DNA from: Vulcanimicrobiota bacterium
Lineage (GTDB): Bacteria; Vulcanimicrobiota; Vulcanimicrobiia; Vulcanimicrobiales; Vulcanimicrobiaceae
Direction of reading: 5' to 3'
DNA length: 35,582 nucleotides
NCBI GenBank assembly: GCA_027307235.1
Contig: DAHUXH010000009.1
Location: 1 to 35,582, forward strand
Made by a program: the position numbers and the translations under genes. This document shows positions 13,950 to 21,954 of this stretch, piece after piece; position 1 is the first letter of the stretch; every line of letters begins with the position of its first letter. A model generated the notes under the pieces. It worked only from the letters and a program-made list of their open reading frames with translations, ran no database searches and was not told the origin of the DNA.

Positions 13950-16049
13950 TTACTGCAAGGCCGCGGTGGCGTTTTGAACGGCGGTGAGCATCCGTTCGGC
14001 GGCCTTTTGCGCGAGCGCGCGATTATTGCCGGCGAACGTGATCTCCGGGAAGCTCGTGAAGAGGCGGTCGATCGTGTGGTAGTACTTGTTCTCGAGCAGG
14101 CCATCGGGCATGTAGAAGGCATCGCGCGAGGACTGAATCTTGGACGCGAGCGACTGCATCGTCGTCACGTCGCCGGACGCTTCGGCTTGCTGCATCGCGA
14201 CGTCGGTTGCATGCGCGGCCGTCTTGTAGGCGACGAGTGCATCCTGAAGGTCGTTGAGATTCGCCTTGCCGCCGCTCATTTGGAACGTCAGCAGTTGAAT
14301 CGGCATGATGTCCTTGAGCAGTTGCGACGGGACTTCTTCGATGCGAAACGGATCAACCGTGGCGCTTGCGGCGCGCATCGCTTGAATGCCGGTGACTTGC
14401 GCCGTGATCACGGCTTGACGCATGCCGGGGTCATACGTGCGCAGGCCGTCGATGTTGTCTTCGGCGGTGTGGTGCGCCCCGAATGGGCCGTAGTAGCCGT
14501 TGGACGAACTCGGAATGCCGAGCATGTAGGCGAAGTTCTGATGATCGGAACCGCCGCCCATCGGGTTGAGGAGCGGGCGCAGGCGCTGATCCCGGAACCC
14601 GAGCATCTTCCCGTCCAATCCGGGAACGACGTCGGCGATTTGCTTCATGAACGCAAAGAGTCCGGGCGATGCGCTCACCACGAACGGATCACCGGTCGTG
14701 AGCTGGTCGGTGTTGATGTACTGGAACAGTTGCTTGCGCAAGCCGTCGCCGTGCTGGTAGATGTATGCAGCCGAGCCGAAGAGCCCGAGTTCATGCCCGT
14801 CCCACGATGCGAATTCGATCGTGCGTTTCGGCTTCCAGCCGCGCTGCGCGAGGGCGTGGAAGGCATCGGCATCTTGCAGCAGCACCGTCGTGCCGCTTCC
14901 GGGGTCAACCGCGCCGAACGTCATCGCGTCGCGGTGGCTGCCGATCATCACGACTGAGTCGGGTTGCGTGCTTCCCTTCATCTCGCCGAGGACGACCCAG
15001 ATCGTCTTGAGCTTACGCTCGAATTGCACGTGGACGTGCGCACGTTCATTTCCGCCGACATGCTGGACGAATTCGAACATGGGATGCCACGATTGCGGAA
15101 CGACCCACCCGGTCATTCCCGAGAGCAACGTGCGCGCCACGTTGGCGGTGATGCTCAATTCCGGGATGGTCGCATGCGGAATCTCATTGAAGCCCAAATG
15201 CGGAACGCCCGGAAGCGGGGCTTTGCCCGGCAGCGTCGGATCGCCCGGCGCACCGGACAGGAATCCGCGCGGCGCGGGGCCGCCCATGCGTTCGGCCATG
15301 TTGGGATTCTTGAAGTTGCCGTCGGGCCACATCTCGCCGGCGCCGTAGCTGGACGTTGCCGGATCGCTGAATTCGAGAATGGCGGCCGCGCCGCGCTTGC
15401 GCAGTTCGTTATACGAGTTGAAGGTCGGGTCGAAGAGGGCGCCCAGACCGCCACGGCCGGGAGCGCCAAGGCGAATCACAACGATCGCGCCGCGCAAGCT
15501 CACGTGGCGTGCGTCGAGTTCCGTCAGATCCTCTTTGCTCGCGGCATTGACGTAGACGACGGGGCCGGTCACGTCGCCGTCGCCCGAGTTCTCCATGAAC
15601 GCCGGCCCCGCCATCTCTTCCCACTTGGTGTGATGGCCCGGGGTGCCTTCGAGCAAATCGATGACCTGGTGGCGCGGCGAGACCAGTTCCAGGCTCTGCT
15701 GGAGCGGCCCGGTGAAGCCGACTTGATACTCCTGGATGTGCGCCGTGAAGCCGTCCTTCTGCAGACGCTGCTCGACGTAGAGCGCCGTGGCATGGTCGGC
15801 GGCGGAGCCGGCGCGGTGCGGAACCGACGAGATATGGCGCTCGATGTCCATCGCGTTTGCCGCGCTGGGAACAGCCATCAGGGCCTTTTCGAATTGGAAC
15901 TCTTTGGCGACGTCGGGACCGGCGGCCCAGCCGACCAACGCCTTATCCGACGCTGCGGCCGGGGACGCTGCGGCTCCGGCGCCGGTAAACGACGCAAGGA
16001 GCGATGCCGCACAGCAACATGCGACGAAAACGCGTGCGAAAGAAGGCAC
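13950..16049 (-). CDS. Secreted M28-family peptidase, glutamate carboxypeptidase II-like
   Basis: A 699-residue exported protein: signal peptide (1-29, a Cys/Ala-rich core), protease-associated domain (about 110-330), zinc-peptidase core (about 345-560) and a helical transferrin-receptor-like dimerisation domain (565-699). Zinc ligands by comparison with GCPII are His372 (GSHRD), Asp382 (VDPGSG), Glu420, Asp448 (NTDQ) and His527 (HHTAED). The GCPII general-base Glu, first in DAEEFG, is replaced by His419 in DGHELG, so activity may be altered or lost. GCPII-like enzymes trim C-terminal Glu or other residues from peptides. The GTG start has a strong GGAGG site 6 nt ahead. Confidence 0.9.
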   Translation of the reverse strand: MPSFARVFVACCCAASLLASFTGAGAAASPAAASDKALVGWAAGPDVAKEFQFEKALMAVPSAANAMDIERHISSVPHRAGSAADHATALYVEQRLQKDGFTAHIQEYQVGFTGPLQQSLELVSPRHQVIDLLEGTPGHHTKWEEMAGPAFMENSGDGDVTGPVVYVNAASKEDLTELDARHVSLRGAIVVIRLGAPGRGGLGALFDPTFNSYNELRKRGAAAILEFSDPATSSYGAGEMWPDGNFKNPNMAERMGGPAPRGFLSGAPGDPTLPGKAPLPGVPHLGFNEIPHATIPELSITANVARTLLSGMTGWVVPQSWHPMFEFVQHVGGNERAHVHVQFERKLKTIWVVLGEMKGSTQPDSVVMIGSHRDAMTFGAVDPGSGTTVLLQDADAFHALAQRGWKPKRTIEFASWDGHELGLFGSAAYIYQHGDGLRKQLFQYINTDQLTTGDPFVVSASPGLFAFMKQIADVVPGLDGKMLGFRDQRLRPLLNPMGGGSDHQNFAYMLGIPSSSNGYYGPFGAHHTAEDNIDGLRTYDPGMRQAVITAQVTGIQAMRAASATVDPFRIEEVPSQLLKDIMPIQLLTFQMSGGKANLNDLQDALVAYKTAAHATDVAMQQAEASGDVTTMQSLASKIQSSRDAFYMPDGLLENKYYHTIDRLFTSFPEITFAGNNRALAQKAAERMLTAVQNATAALQ

Positions 16050-16185
16050 GAAGAACCTCCACGAAAGCTAGTTCCGTGAACGTTTATACGTGCCGAACGC
16101 GGCTCCCCCCGCCGCGGAGCCGGGAGCGGAACTCTCTTGCCGGTCGCGGTGTCGTACAGTCACAACGCACAGGGAGTTCCAAGCA

Positions 16186-16524
16186 GTGATCACCAGGATA
16201 TGGCGGGGCTGGACCTCGCCGGAGAACGCCGACGCCTACCAGGACGTTCTCCTCAACGAGATATTTCCGGGAATCGCCTCCAAGGCGATCCCCGGTTATC
16301 GCGGCATCTCGCTCGTCCGTCGCGAGGCCGGCTCTGAGGTCGAATTCATGACCATCATGTGGTTCGACACGATCGGCGACGTCGTGGCTTTCGCGGGCGA
16401 GGACTACGAACACGCGGTGGTGCCGCCGAAGCCGCGCACGCTACTCGCGCGATTCGACGCGACGTCACAGCACTACGAAACGATCGTGCCGCCACCCACG
16501 CTGCGCGGGGGCACAGCTTCTTAG
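16186..16524 (+). CDS. Antibiotic biosynthesis monooxygenase-like (dimeric alpha/beta barrel) protein
   Basis: A 112-residue protein with the ferredoxin-like fold pattern of the ABM superfamily (ITRIWRGWTSPENADAYQ..., PGYRGISLVRRE..., VEFMTIMWFDTIGDVVAFAG). Such small proteins are cofactor-free monooxygenases, haem-degrading enzymes or substrate-binding relatives; nothing here tells which. The GTG at 16186 is chosen because AGGGAG (16171-16176) stands 9 nt ahead; the frame continues upstream to 16090 but that segment is compositionally unlike the domain. Convergent with msrA, overlapping by 4 nt. Confidence 0.78.
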   Translation: MITRIWRGWTSPENADAYQDVLLNEIFPGIASKAIPGYRGISLVRREAGSEVEFMTIMWFDTIGDVVAFAGEDYEHAVVPPKPRTLLARFDATSQHYETIVPPPTLRGGTAS

Positions 16525-17117
16525 GCCTTGTAGAGTGCCGGGAAGGCCTCGTGAAGCCGTTCGATTTTCGGAACGTCGTTGTAGACGATGTACTCGTTGT
16601 CGGGGTTCTTTTTCATGAAGTCTTGGTGGTAGTCTTCAGCCGGGTAGAAGGCCCTGAGGGATTCGAGCTTCGTAACCGCCGGAGCCGAGTACACGTGCCG
16701 CCGGTCGAGCTGAGCGATATAGGTCATGGCCTCGCTGCGCTGTGCGTTGCTCGTGTAATAGATCTCCGAGCGGTACTGCGAGCCGTGGTCAGGGCCTTGG
16801 AAATTCAACTCGGTCGGATCGTGCGCGACGAGAAAATAGACGTCCAGAAGCTTCTTGAACGAGATGACCGACGGATCGAAGGTGACGTCGACGGATTCGG
16901 CGTGGCCGGTCATGCCGGTGCTTACCATCTCGTAGTGCGCCGTCGATGCGGCGCCGCCGGAATATCCGGCGACCACATGCGTGACGCCTTTGACGTGTTC
17001 GAAGACGCCCTGCATGCCCCAAAAGCATCCGCCGGCGAGGACCACATGCTCGGTCTGGGCCGCAGCCGGCGCCGAAAACGCGGCAAGCAAAGCGAGAAGA
17101 GAGAAAAATGCTTTCAT
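16521..17117 (-). CDS. msrA: Exported peptide methionine sulfoxide reductase A
   Basis: MsrA reduces the S-epimer of methionine sulfoxide in damaged proteins. The 198-residue product keeps the active site GCFWG (Cys31), GYSGG, HAESVDVTFDP and the FYPAEDYHQDF recycling region. A signal peptide precedes it (MKAFFSLLALLAAFSAPAAA), so this copy works outside the cytoplasm. ATG 17117 is given; GTG 17120 directly before it is also possible. The neighbouring exported Met-rich DUF305 protein gives a plausible link: both deal with an oxidising, metal-exposed periplasm. That link is inference. Confidence 0.95.
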   Translation of the reverse strand: MKAFFSLLALLAAFSAPAAAQTEHVVLAGGCFWGMQGVFEHVKGVTHVVAGYSGGAASTAHYEMVSTGMTGHAESVDVTFDPSVISFKKLLDVYFLVAHDPTELNFQGPDHGSQYRSEIYYTSNAQRSEAMTYIAQLDRRHVYSAPAVTKLESLRAFYPAEDYHQDFMKKNPDNEYIVYNDVPKIERLHEAFPALYKA

Positions 17118-17174
17118 CACAACGCTAGAACGCTTCGGAAGCCGAATCGGTTTTGCCCGCTCGGGTAGCAGTAC

Positions 17175-17567
17175 TTATTTCGCGTTCAGCCAGCCGCGCA
17201 TCTCGCCGATCTCACGCTGCTGCGCCGCGATGATGCGTTGCGCCAGGGCCTTGGCCCTCGCGTCGTGTCCGTATTTCAGTTCGGCATTGGCCATGTCGAT
17301 CGCGGCCTGATGATGCGGGATCATCATCCGCAGAAAGTCGCTGTCCGTGTTGCCCGACATGCGCATCGAGGACATGCTCCGATGCATCGGCATCATGGAC
17401 TGGACGAGCGCGCGGTCGCCCGGCGTCACGGCGCTTGACATCATGCTTTGCATGCCTGGACAGGCTCCGTAGTTCATCATGCCGCCATGCATCGGCGACA
17501 TCATCTGCGCCCCAGCCGGTATCGCACCCGCGAACGCCAGCGCAAGTAAGAGTTTCAAGAAAGTCAT
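17175..17567 (-). CDS. Exported Met/His-rich DUF305 protein
   Basis: A 130-residue protein with a signal peptide (1-20) and a DUF305 domain. The mature N-terminus is very Met-rich (MMSPMHGGMMNYG, MQSMM, VQSMMPMHRSMSSMRM) and the core has the hallmark DFLRMMIPHHQAAIDMA and HDARAKALAQRIIAAQQREI motifs. Family members are linked to copper and other soft-metal handling; the His-His and clustered Met residues are likely ligands. A strong GGAGGAAA ribosome site stands 8-9 nt ahead of the ATG. Confidence 0.88.
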   Translation of the reverse strand: MTFLKLLLALAFAGAIPAGAQMMSPMHGGMMNYGACPGMQSMMSSAVTPGDRALVQSMMPMHRSMSSMRMSGNTDSDFLRMMIPHHQAAIDMANAELKYGHDARAKALAQRIIAAQQREIGEMRGWLNAK

Positions 17568-17599
17568 CCGAAAAATTTCCTCCGGTCCGATTGTGCGCT

Positions 17600-17623
17600 T
17601 TCACCTGTGAAGTTCTCGTGAAG
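17600..17623 (-). promoter_or_regulatory. Candidate response-regulator binding site upstream of the DUF305 gene
   Basis: Two GTGAAG half-sites (17607-17612 and 17618-17623) are spaced with an 11-bp period, and the first is also half of TTCAC-CT-GTGAA (17600-17611). Tandem half-sites one helical turn apart are the usual target of OmpR-family regulators. They lie 33-56 bp upstream of the DUF305 start. No regulator gene is adjacent. Confidence 0.35.
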
Positions 17624-17793
17624 AGGCAAAAACGGAAGGAATAATCCAGCGTCATGTGAAGCGCGCACAAGCGGGTTCGGGAGTAATAGAGTCGCTCGGC
17701 GATTATGATAAACATACGTGCTTGCGATGCCGCGCGGTATGCCGTTTCCAAAGCTGGGAAGCGCCCGGTAGGCGTTGAGAAAAATCCCGCTCG

Positions 17794-19068
17794 ATGATCG
17801 ATTCGGCCCGCTTTCTTTCCGTTTCGGACTTTACGCAAGCGATCGACCACGCGCCCGATGCCATCGGCATCATCGATGCCAAGGTCGGCGGGAGCATGCT
17901 CGATCGGCGCTTTGTCTACGTGAACAAGGCATTCGAGCGCTTATATGATTGCACGCGCGATGAGGTGATCGGCAAGACCGATCTTGAGTTCTTTCGGACG
18001 CGCGCCACGAGTCAGGAGTTCGCGCGAAACAACGCGGCGTTCAGTCGCGGCGACCCATTTCGCTATACACGGCTGCTGCGCCGCGCGTATGGGAACCACT
18101 GGCTCGAAGTCATGTTCCAACCTGTGCCGCTCGGCGATGCGGAGGTGCGGCGCTGGGTCTTCATTTCGCGCGACATCACGGCCACGCGCGCGACCGAAGC
18201 GCGCGAGGCGCAACTGATCTCGGCCGTCGAGCGGGCTAGCGACGCGATCGTCATCTATGCGGTTGACCGCACCGATTGGCGCTTCGAATACGTCAATCAG
18301 GCATTCTTGAAATTGACGGGTTTCGGCCGCGACGAGATCATCGGACGCCCGGCCGAGCAACTGCTCGCGGACACACAGAGCGACGAATCGCGCGAGCGCT
18401 ACCGCGCCGCGGTGCTGCGTGGGCAGACGGTTCGCCGGGAGGTGGAGATCCGGTGCAGCGACGGCCAAACGGTGGTGGTCGAATTCAACACCAAACCGCT
18501 TGTTGACGAATCGAGCGGAATCGTGATGTCCGCCGTGTCGATTCTTCGCGACATCACCGAGCAAAAGCAAGTCACCGCGATGTTGGCGCACGATGCAGAG
18601 CACGACGCACTGACCGGCATGTATAACCGGCGTCATTTTGAAAAAGCGCTCTCCGACTGCATCGCGACCCGTCGCCCCGATGATGAACACGCCGTGCTCT
18701 TCATCGATCTCGACGGATTCAAAGTGATCAACGATACCTTGGGGCACGATGGCGGCGATCGCGCGCTCTGCGCTGCCGCGACCGCGTTCGAGAGCTGCAT
18801 TCTCGGCAGCGACGTGTTCGCGCGCTGGGGCGGCGATGAGTTCGTCGCCCTGCTCTACCATTGCAATCGTCAGAACGCCGAGCACATCGGTCGCCGGATG
18901 ATCGAAGCGCTTGCGCACACCGATTACGGCAGCATCATCGGTGCCGGCGTCGGCGTCTCGGCCCTCAACGGTTTCGACATGACCGAGGTGATTCGGCGCG
19001 CGGATCAAGCGTGTTATGCGGCCAAGAAGGTCGGCCGCAACAACATCTACATCGCGCGCACGCGCTAG
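17794..19068 (+). CDS. PAS-PAS-GGDEF diguanylate cyclase
   Basis: A soluble 424-residue sensor enzyme making cyclic di-GMP from two GTP. Domain order: PAS 1 (about 12-130, ending RRWVFISRDIT), PAS 2 (140-258, ending SAVSILRDITEQK), GGDEF (262-424) with DALTGMYNRRHF, FIDLDGFKVINDTLGH and an intact WGGDEF (346-350), so activity is expected. The product-inhibition I-site (RxxD five residues ahead) reads LGSD, so feedback control is probably missing. The final KKVGRNNIYIA is typical. No membrane segment. The ligand for the PAS domains cannot be told. Confidence 0.93.
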   Translation: MIDSARFLSVSDFTQAIDHAPDAIGIIDAKVGGSMLDRRFVYVNKAFERLYDCTRDEVIGKTDLEFFRTRATSQEFARNNAAFSRGDPFRYTRLLRRAYGNHWLEVMFQPVPLGDAEVRRWVFISRDITATRATEAREAQLISAVERASDAIVIYAVDRTDWRFEYVNQAFLKLTGFGRDEIIGRPAEQLLADTQSDESRERYRAAVLRGQTVRREVEIRCSDGQTVVVEFNTKPLVDESSGIVMSAVSILRDITEQKQVTAMLAHDAEHDALTGMYNRRHFEKALSDCIATRRPDDEHAVLFIDLDGFKVINDTLGHDGGDRALCAAATAFESCILGSDVFARWGGDEFVALLYHCNRQNAEHIGRRMIEALAHTDYGSIIGAGVGVSALNGFDMTEVIRRADQACYAAKKVGRNNIYIARTR

Positions 19069-19086
19069 GCTCCTAGTTCCGAGGAC

Positions 19087-20076
19087 TTACAATTCGAACG
19101 CGCCGGCGAGCAGTTCGTAAGAACGAACGCGCGAGGCCTCATCCGGGGTGATCGTCAAGATCATCACTTCGTCGGCGCCGTGCAGGTCGGCCAGACGTTC
19201 GATCTGCGCGCGGGCCGCGGGCGCGTCGCCGACCACCAGCCGGCGGCGATTGTGCACGACTTCCCCGCGTTCTTGCGGTGTGTATCGATACGTGCGGGCT
19301 TCGGCCAGCGACGGTATGGGCAGATCGATGCGCCGTGCGATGCGATGGCGCAGAAGATCCATGGCAGCGGCGAGCTCCTCGGCTTGCGTTCTGGTGTCGG
19401 CGACGATCGCGGCGAGTGTCAGGATCACGCGCGGCTGCGGACAACGGCCGGAGGCCATGTAGTTCCGCTGATACCGATACGTGATCTCGGGGGCATCGCC
19501 GCCGATGAAATGCGCGTACGCGTATGGAAGGCCGAGTTCCGCCGCGAGCGCCGCACCGTAGTCGGAGGAACCCAATATCCAGATGGGTGGAGCAGCGCTG
19601 CCCTGGGGCATCGCATGGAGCGCCGCGAGTTCGTGCTGCGTGGGCAGCGAGTCGTCGAGAAAACCGATCAGATCGCGCACCTGTTGCGGGAAGGCCTCGA
19701 CGTCGCGCGAGCCGAGCGCCGTGCCGAGCAGACGCGAGCCGCCCGGAGCGCGTCCAACCCCGATGTCGATCCGTCCGGGCGAAAGCGTCTCGAGCAGACG
19801 GAACTGCTCGGCCACTTTGAATGCACTGTAATGCGGCAGAAGCACGCCGCCGCTGCCGATGCGGATGCGGGCTGTTTCCGCAGCCAGACGTGCAATCATG
19901 ATCTCGGGGGCGGGATTGGCCAGCGCGCGCATGGCGTGATGCTCGGCCACCCAATAGCGGGTGTAGCCGAGCACGTCGGCGCGTCGTGCCAATGCGATCG
20001 TCGCGGAGATGGCGTCACGCGCGGTGCGGCCCGAAAGAACCGGCGATTGGTCGAGGATGCTGAGCGCGAGCGGCAC
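19087..20076 (-). CDS. LLM-class flavin-dependent oxidoreductase
   Basis: A 329-residue luciferase-like monooxygenase family protein of the subgroup annotated MsnO8-like. Typical segments: LSILDQSPV at the N-terminus, YTRYWVAEHHAM, IRIGSGGVLLPHYSAFKVAEQF, RIDIGVGRAPGG and the C-terminal LADLHGADEVMILTITPD. Family members use reduced FMN or F420. The GTG at 20076 matches the family's normal N-terminus and leaves 97 bp to the divergent cyclase; the frame runs on upstream to 20631 but that part is antisense to the cyclase gene. Confidence 0.9.
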   Translation of the reverse strand: MPLALSILDQSPVLSGRTARDAISATIALARRADVLGYTRYWVAEHHAMRALANPAPEIMIARLAAETARIRIGSGGVLLPHYSAFKVAEQFRLLETLSPGRIDIGVGRAPGGSRLLGTALGSRDVEAFPQQVRDLIGFLDDSLPTQHELAALHAMPQGSAAPPIWILGSSDYGAALAAELGLPYAYAHFIGGDAPEITYRYQRNYMASGRCPQPRVILTLAAIVADTRTQAEELAAAMDLLRHRIARRIDLPIPSLAEARTYRYTPQERGEVVHNRRRLVVGDAPAARAQIERLADLHGADEVMILTITPDEASRVRSYELLAGAFEL

Positions 20077-20173
20077 GTGGCCTGTTGCGCGGCGCCGGGC
20101 GCTTGCTCCTCGTCGCGAGCCAGGCAGGCCATCGAAGCAAGCGTTCGGAATGTTGCACGCCGAGGAGAGCAAC

Positions 20174-21463
20174 GTGTTGCCGTCTGTGCGGATAGTGCGC
20201 GTCGGCGGAGCCGACGCGGAGAACCAGCTCCTGGCGACACTCTTGCGCGGAGCCGGTCTCCCCGACCCGGATTGTCTGCCGTACCCGATCGCACTCGAGC
20301 GAATCGCCGCGCGAGCGGCTGACGTCATACTGCTCGACGTGATGCTGACCAATGTCGAGATCTTCCAAGTCCTACGTTCGGCGGCTCCCTCACAGAACGC
20401 GCCGGGCATTCCCGTGATCGTCACGGGACCGCCCAGCGCCGCCGAACGCCTGAACGCATGCTTGCAGCACGGCGCGCAAGACTTCATTGCCGAGCGGTTC
20501 GACGAGCGCACGCCGCTGCTGGTCGCGCAGCGCGTGAAGCTCTGCGTCGAGCGAGCCCGGCCCGACGCCGATCGCCGTGCGAAAGACGCCGACGCGACCG
20601 AAGTTCTGCGCGTGCACACGGATGCGTCCAACCGCTTCGTGCCGCGCGAATTTCTGGAGCACCTTCAGCGCAAATCGCTCGCAGACGTGCGGCTCGGCGA
20701 TCACGTGAAGCGCTCGATGACGGTGTTCTTCAGTGATATTCGCGACTTCACCGCGCTTTCGGAACAGATGACGCCGGAACAGAACTTCAATTTTCTCAAC
20801 TCCTACTTAAAGCAGGTCAATCCCATCATCCGGCGCCGCAACGGATTCATCGACAAGTACATCGGCGATGCGATCATGGCGCTCTTTCCACGCTCGCCGT
20901 TCGACGCGCTCGGTGCCTCGGTGGAGTTGCTGCATCAGGTGGTGAAGTACAACAGGGGGCGGCGCGCCGCCGGGTATGTGCCGATTCGCATCGGCATCGG
21001 CTTGCATGTCGGTGATCTCATCTTGGGGACGATCGGAGAAGAAGAACGCATGCAGACGACGGTGATTTCGGATGCGGTGAACCTGGCCTCGCGCATCGAG
21101 GGGATGACCAAGACGTTTCGCGTGCCGCTGTTGGTGAGCGGCGACGTCGTCGCGGGCTTGCCGCCGGGGCATGGCTTCAAGTTACGGCACCTGAGCGGCG
21201 TAAAGGCCAAGGGAAAGAAGAAGAGCATCGAGATCTTTGAGTGCTACGACAACGATCCCGAGGACCTCATGCAGCATAAGAATGAAACAGCCGAGCTGTT
21301 CGAGCGCGGCATGGTCGAGTTTCGCAAAGGCTTGTTCCTGACCGCCGGCGATATATTTGCGCGTATTGCGCAGCGCCACGACGGCGATACGGTGGCCGCG
21401 CATTATCGCGATAGCTGCACGCTCACGGCTGTGAGCGCGCGCCGCGGCGGGCTGGACACATGA
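20174..21463 (+). CDS. Receiver-like domain fused to class III adenylate cyclase
   Basis: A 429-residue signalling protein. Residues 1-125 are receiver-like: the phosphoacceptor position Asp55 (LLDVML) and the Thr in IVTGPP are kept, but the acidic pocket reads GGADAE and the conserved Lys is lost (DFIAERF), so phosphorylation is doubtful. Residues 175-360 are a class III cyclase with metal Asp188 and Asp232 (FSDIRDFT, GDAIMALF), adenine-type Lys228 and Asp300, and Arg307 (NLASRIE). A helical, TPR-like tail follows. GTG 20174 is chosen for GAGGAG 6 nt ahead; ATG 20150 and longer starts are possible. It overlaps doxX by 4 nt. Confidence 0.9.
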   Translation: MLPSVRIVRVGGADAENQLLATLLRGAGLPDPDCLPYPIALERIAARAADVILLDVMLTNVEIFQVLRSAAPSQNAPGIPVIVTGPPSAAERLNACLQHGAQDFIAERFDERTPLLVAQRVKLCVERARPDADRRAKDADATEVLRVHTDASNRFVPREFLEHLQRKSLADVRLGDHVKRSMTVFFSDIRDFTALSEQMTPEQNFNFLNSYLKQVNPIIRRRNGFIDKYIGDAIMALFPRSPFDALGASVELLHQVVKYNRGRRAAGYVPIRIGIGLHVGDLILGTIGEEERMQTTVISDAVNLASRIEGMTKTFRVPLLVSGDVVAGLPPGHGFKLRHLSGVKAKGKKKSIEIFECYDNDPEDLMQHKNETAELFERGMVEFRKGLFLTAGDIFARIAQRHDGDTVAAHYRDSCTLTAVSARRGGLDT

Positions 21464-21954
21464 GCCAGCCGCGAGCGCAGCGTGACGCGAGTGCGGTCGC
21501 GTTAGCCGGGCTACGTATCGCGGTCGGCCTGCTGTTTCTGCTCTTCGCGCAATACAAGGTGTTCGGAACGCAGTTCACGCTGGGCGGCGGATTTCAAATG
21601 TGGATGCACCGCTTCATCGATCAAGGCGGCGCGTATCCGTTCATGATTCCAGTGCTGCGCGACGTGGTCTTGCCGCACGCGACCCCCATCGCGTTCTTGG
21701 CCGCGTACGGGGAACTTGCCATCGGTCTCGCGCTGACGTTCGGCGTTCTCGTGCGCGCGGCCAGCATCGGCGGGATCGTGTACATGCTCACGCTGTTGTT
21801 CTCGGCCAACTATCCCGGTGCGAGCGCACCGCTTTGGGAGTACTTCGGAGCTTCGCTCGAACACCTGGTCTTCGCGCTCTGTTTTCTCGCGTTCGCATAC
21901 GCCAATCCCGACCGCCTGTTCTCGGTTCGCCGCCTCATATCGCGCGCACGCTGA
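21460..21954 (+). CDS. DoxX family membrane protein
   Basis: A 164-residue membrane protein with about four transmembrane segments (15-32, 67-85, 88-108, 128-146) and the DoxX pattern (GLRIAVGLLFLLFAQYK at the start, AYGELAIGLALTFGVLVR in the middle). DoxX relatives include a thiosulfate:quinone oxidoreductase subunit and SURF/SseA-associated MRC proteins, but most members are uncharacterised. The ATG overlaps the stop of the adenylate cyclase gene, so the two are translationally coupled. Its 3' end overlaps the convergent sugar kinase gene by 20 nt. Confidence 0.85.
   Translation: MSQPRAQRDASAVALAGLRIAVGLLFLLFAQYKVFGTQFTLGGGFQMWMHRFIDQGGAYPFMIPVLRDVVLPHATPIAFLAAYGELAIGLALTFGVLVRAASIGGIVYMLTLLFSANYPGASAPLWEYFGASLEHLVFALCFLAFAYANPDRLFSVRRLISRAR

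Noticed and set aside
14964-16079. 371-codon open frame antisense to the M28 peptidase
   Set aside because: Arg/His-rich shadow of a well-supported gene, no family resemblance.
17941-19008. 355-codon open frame antisense to the GGDEF gene
   Set aside because: Shadow frame; the sense strand has clear PAS and GGDEF motifs.
20077-20631. Upstream extension of the luciferase-like gene
   Set aside because: Lies antisense to the adenylate cyclase gene and has no family homology; GTG 20076 gives the normal length.
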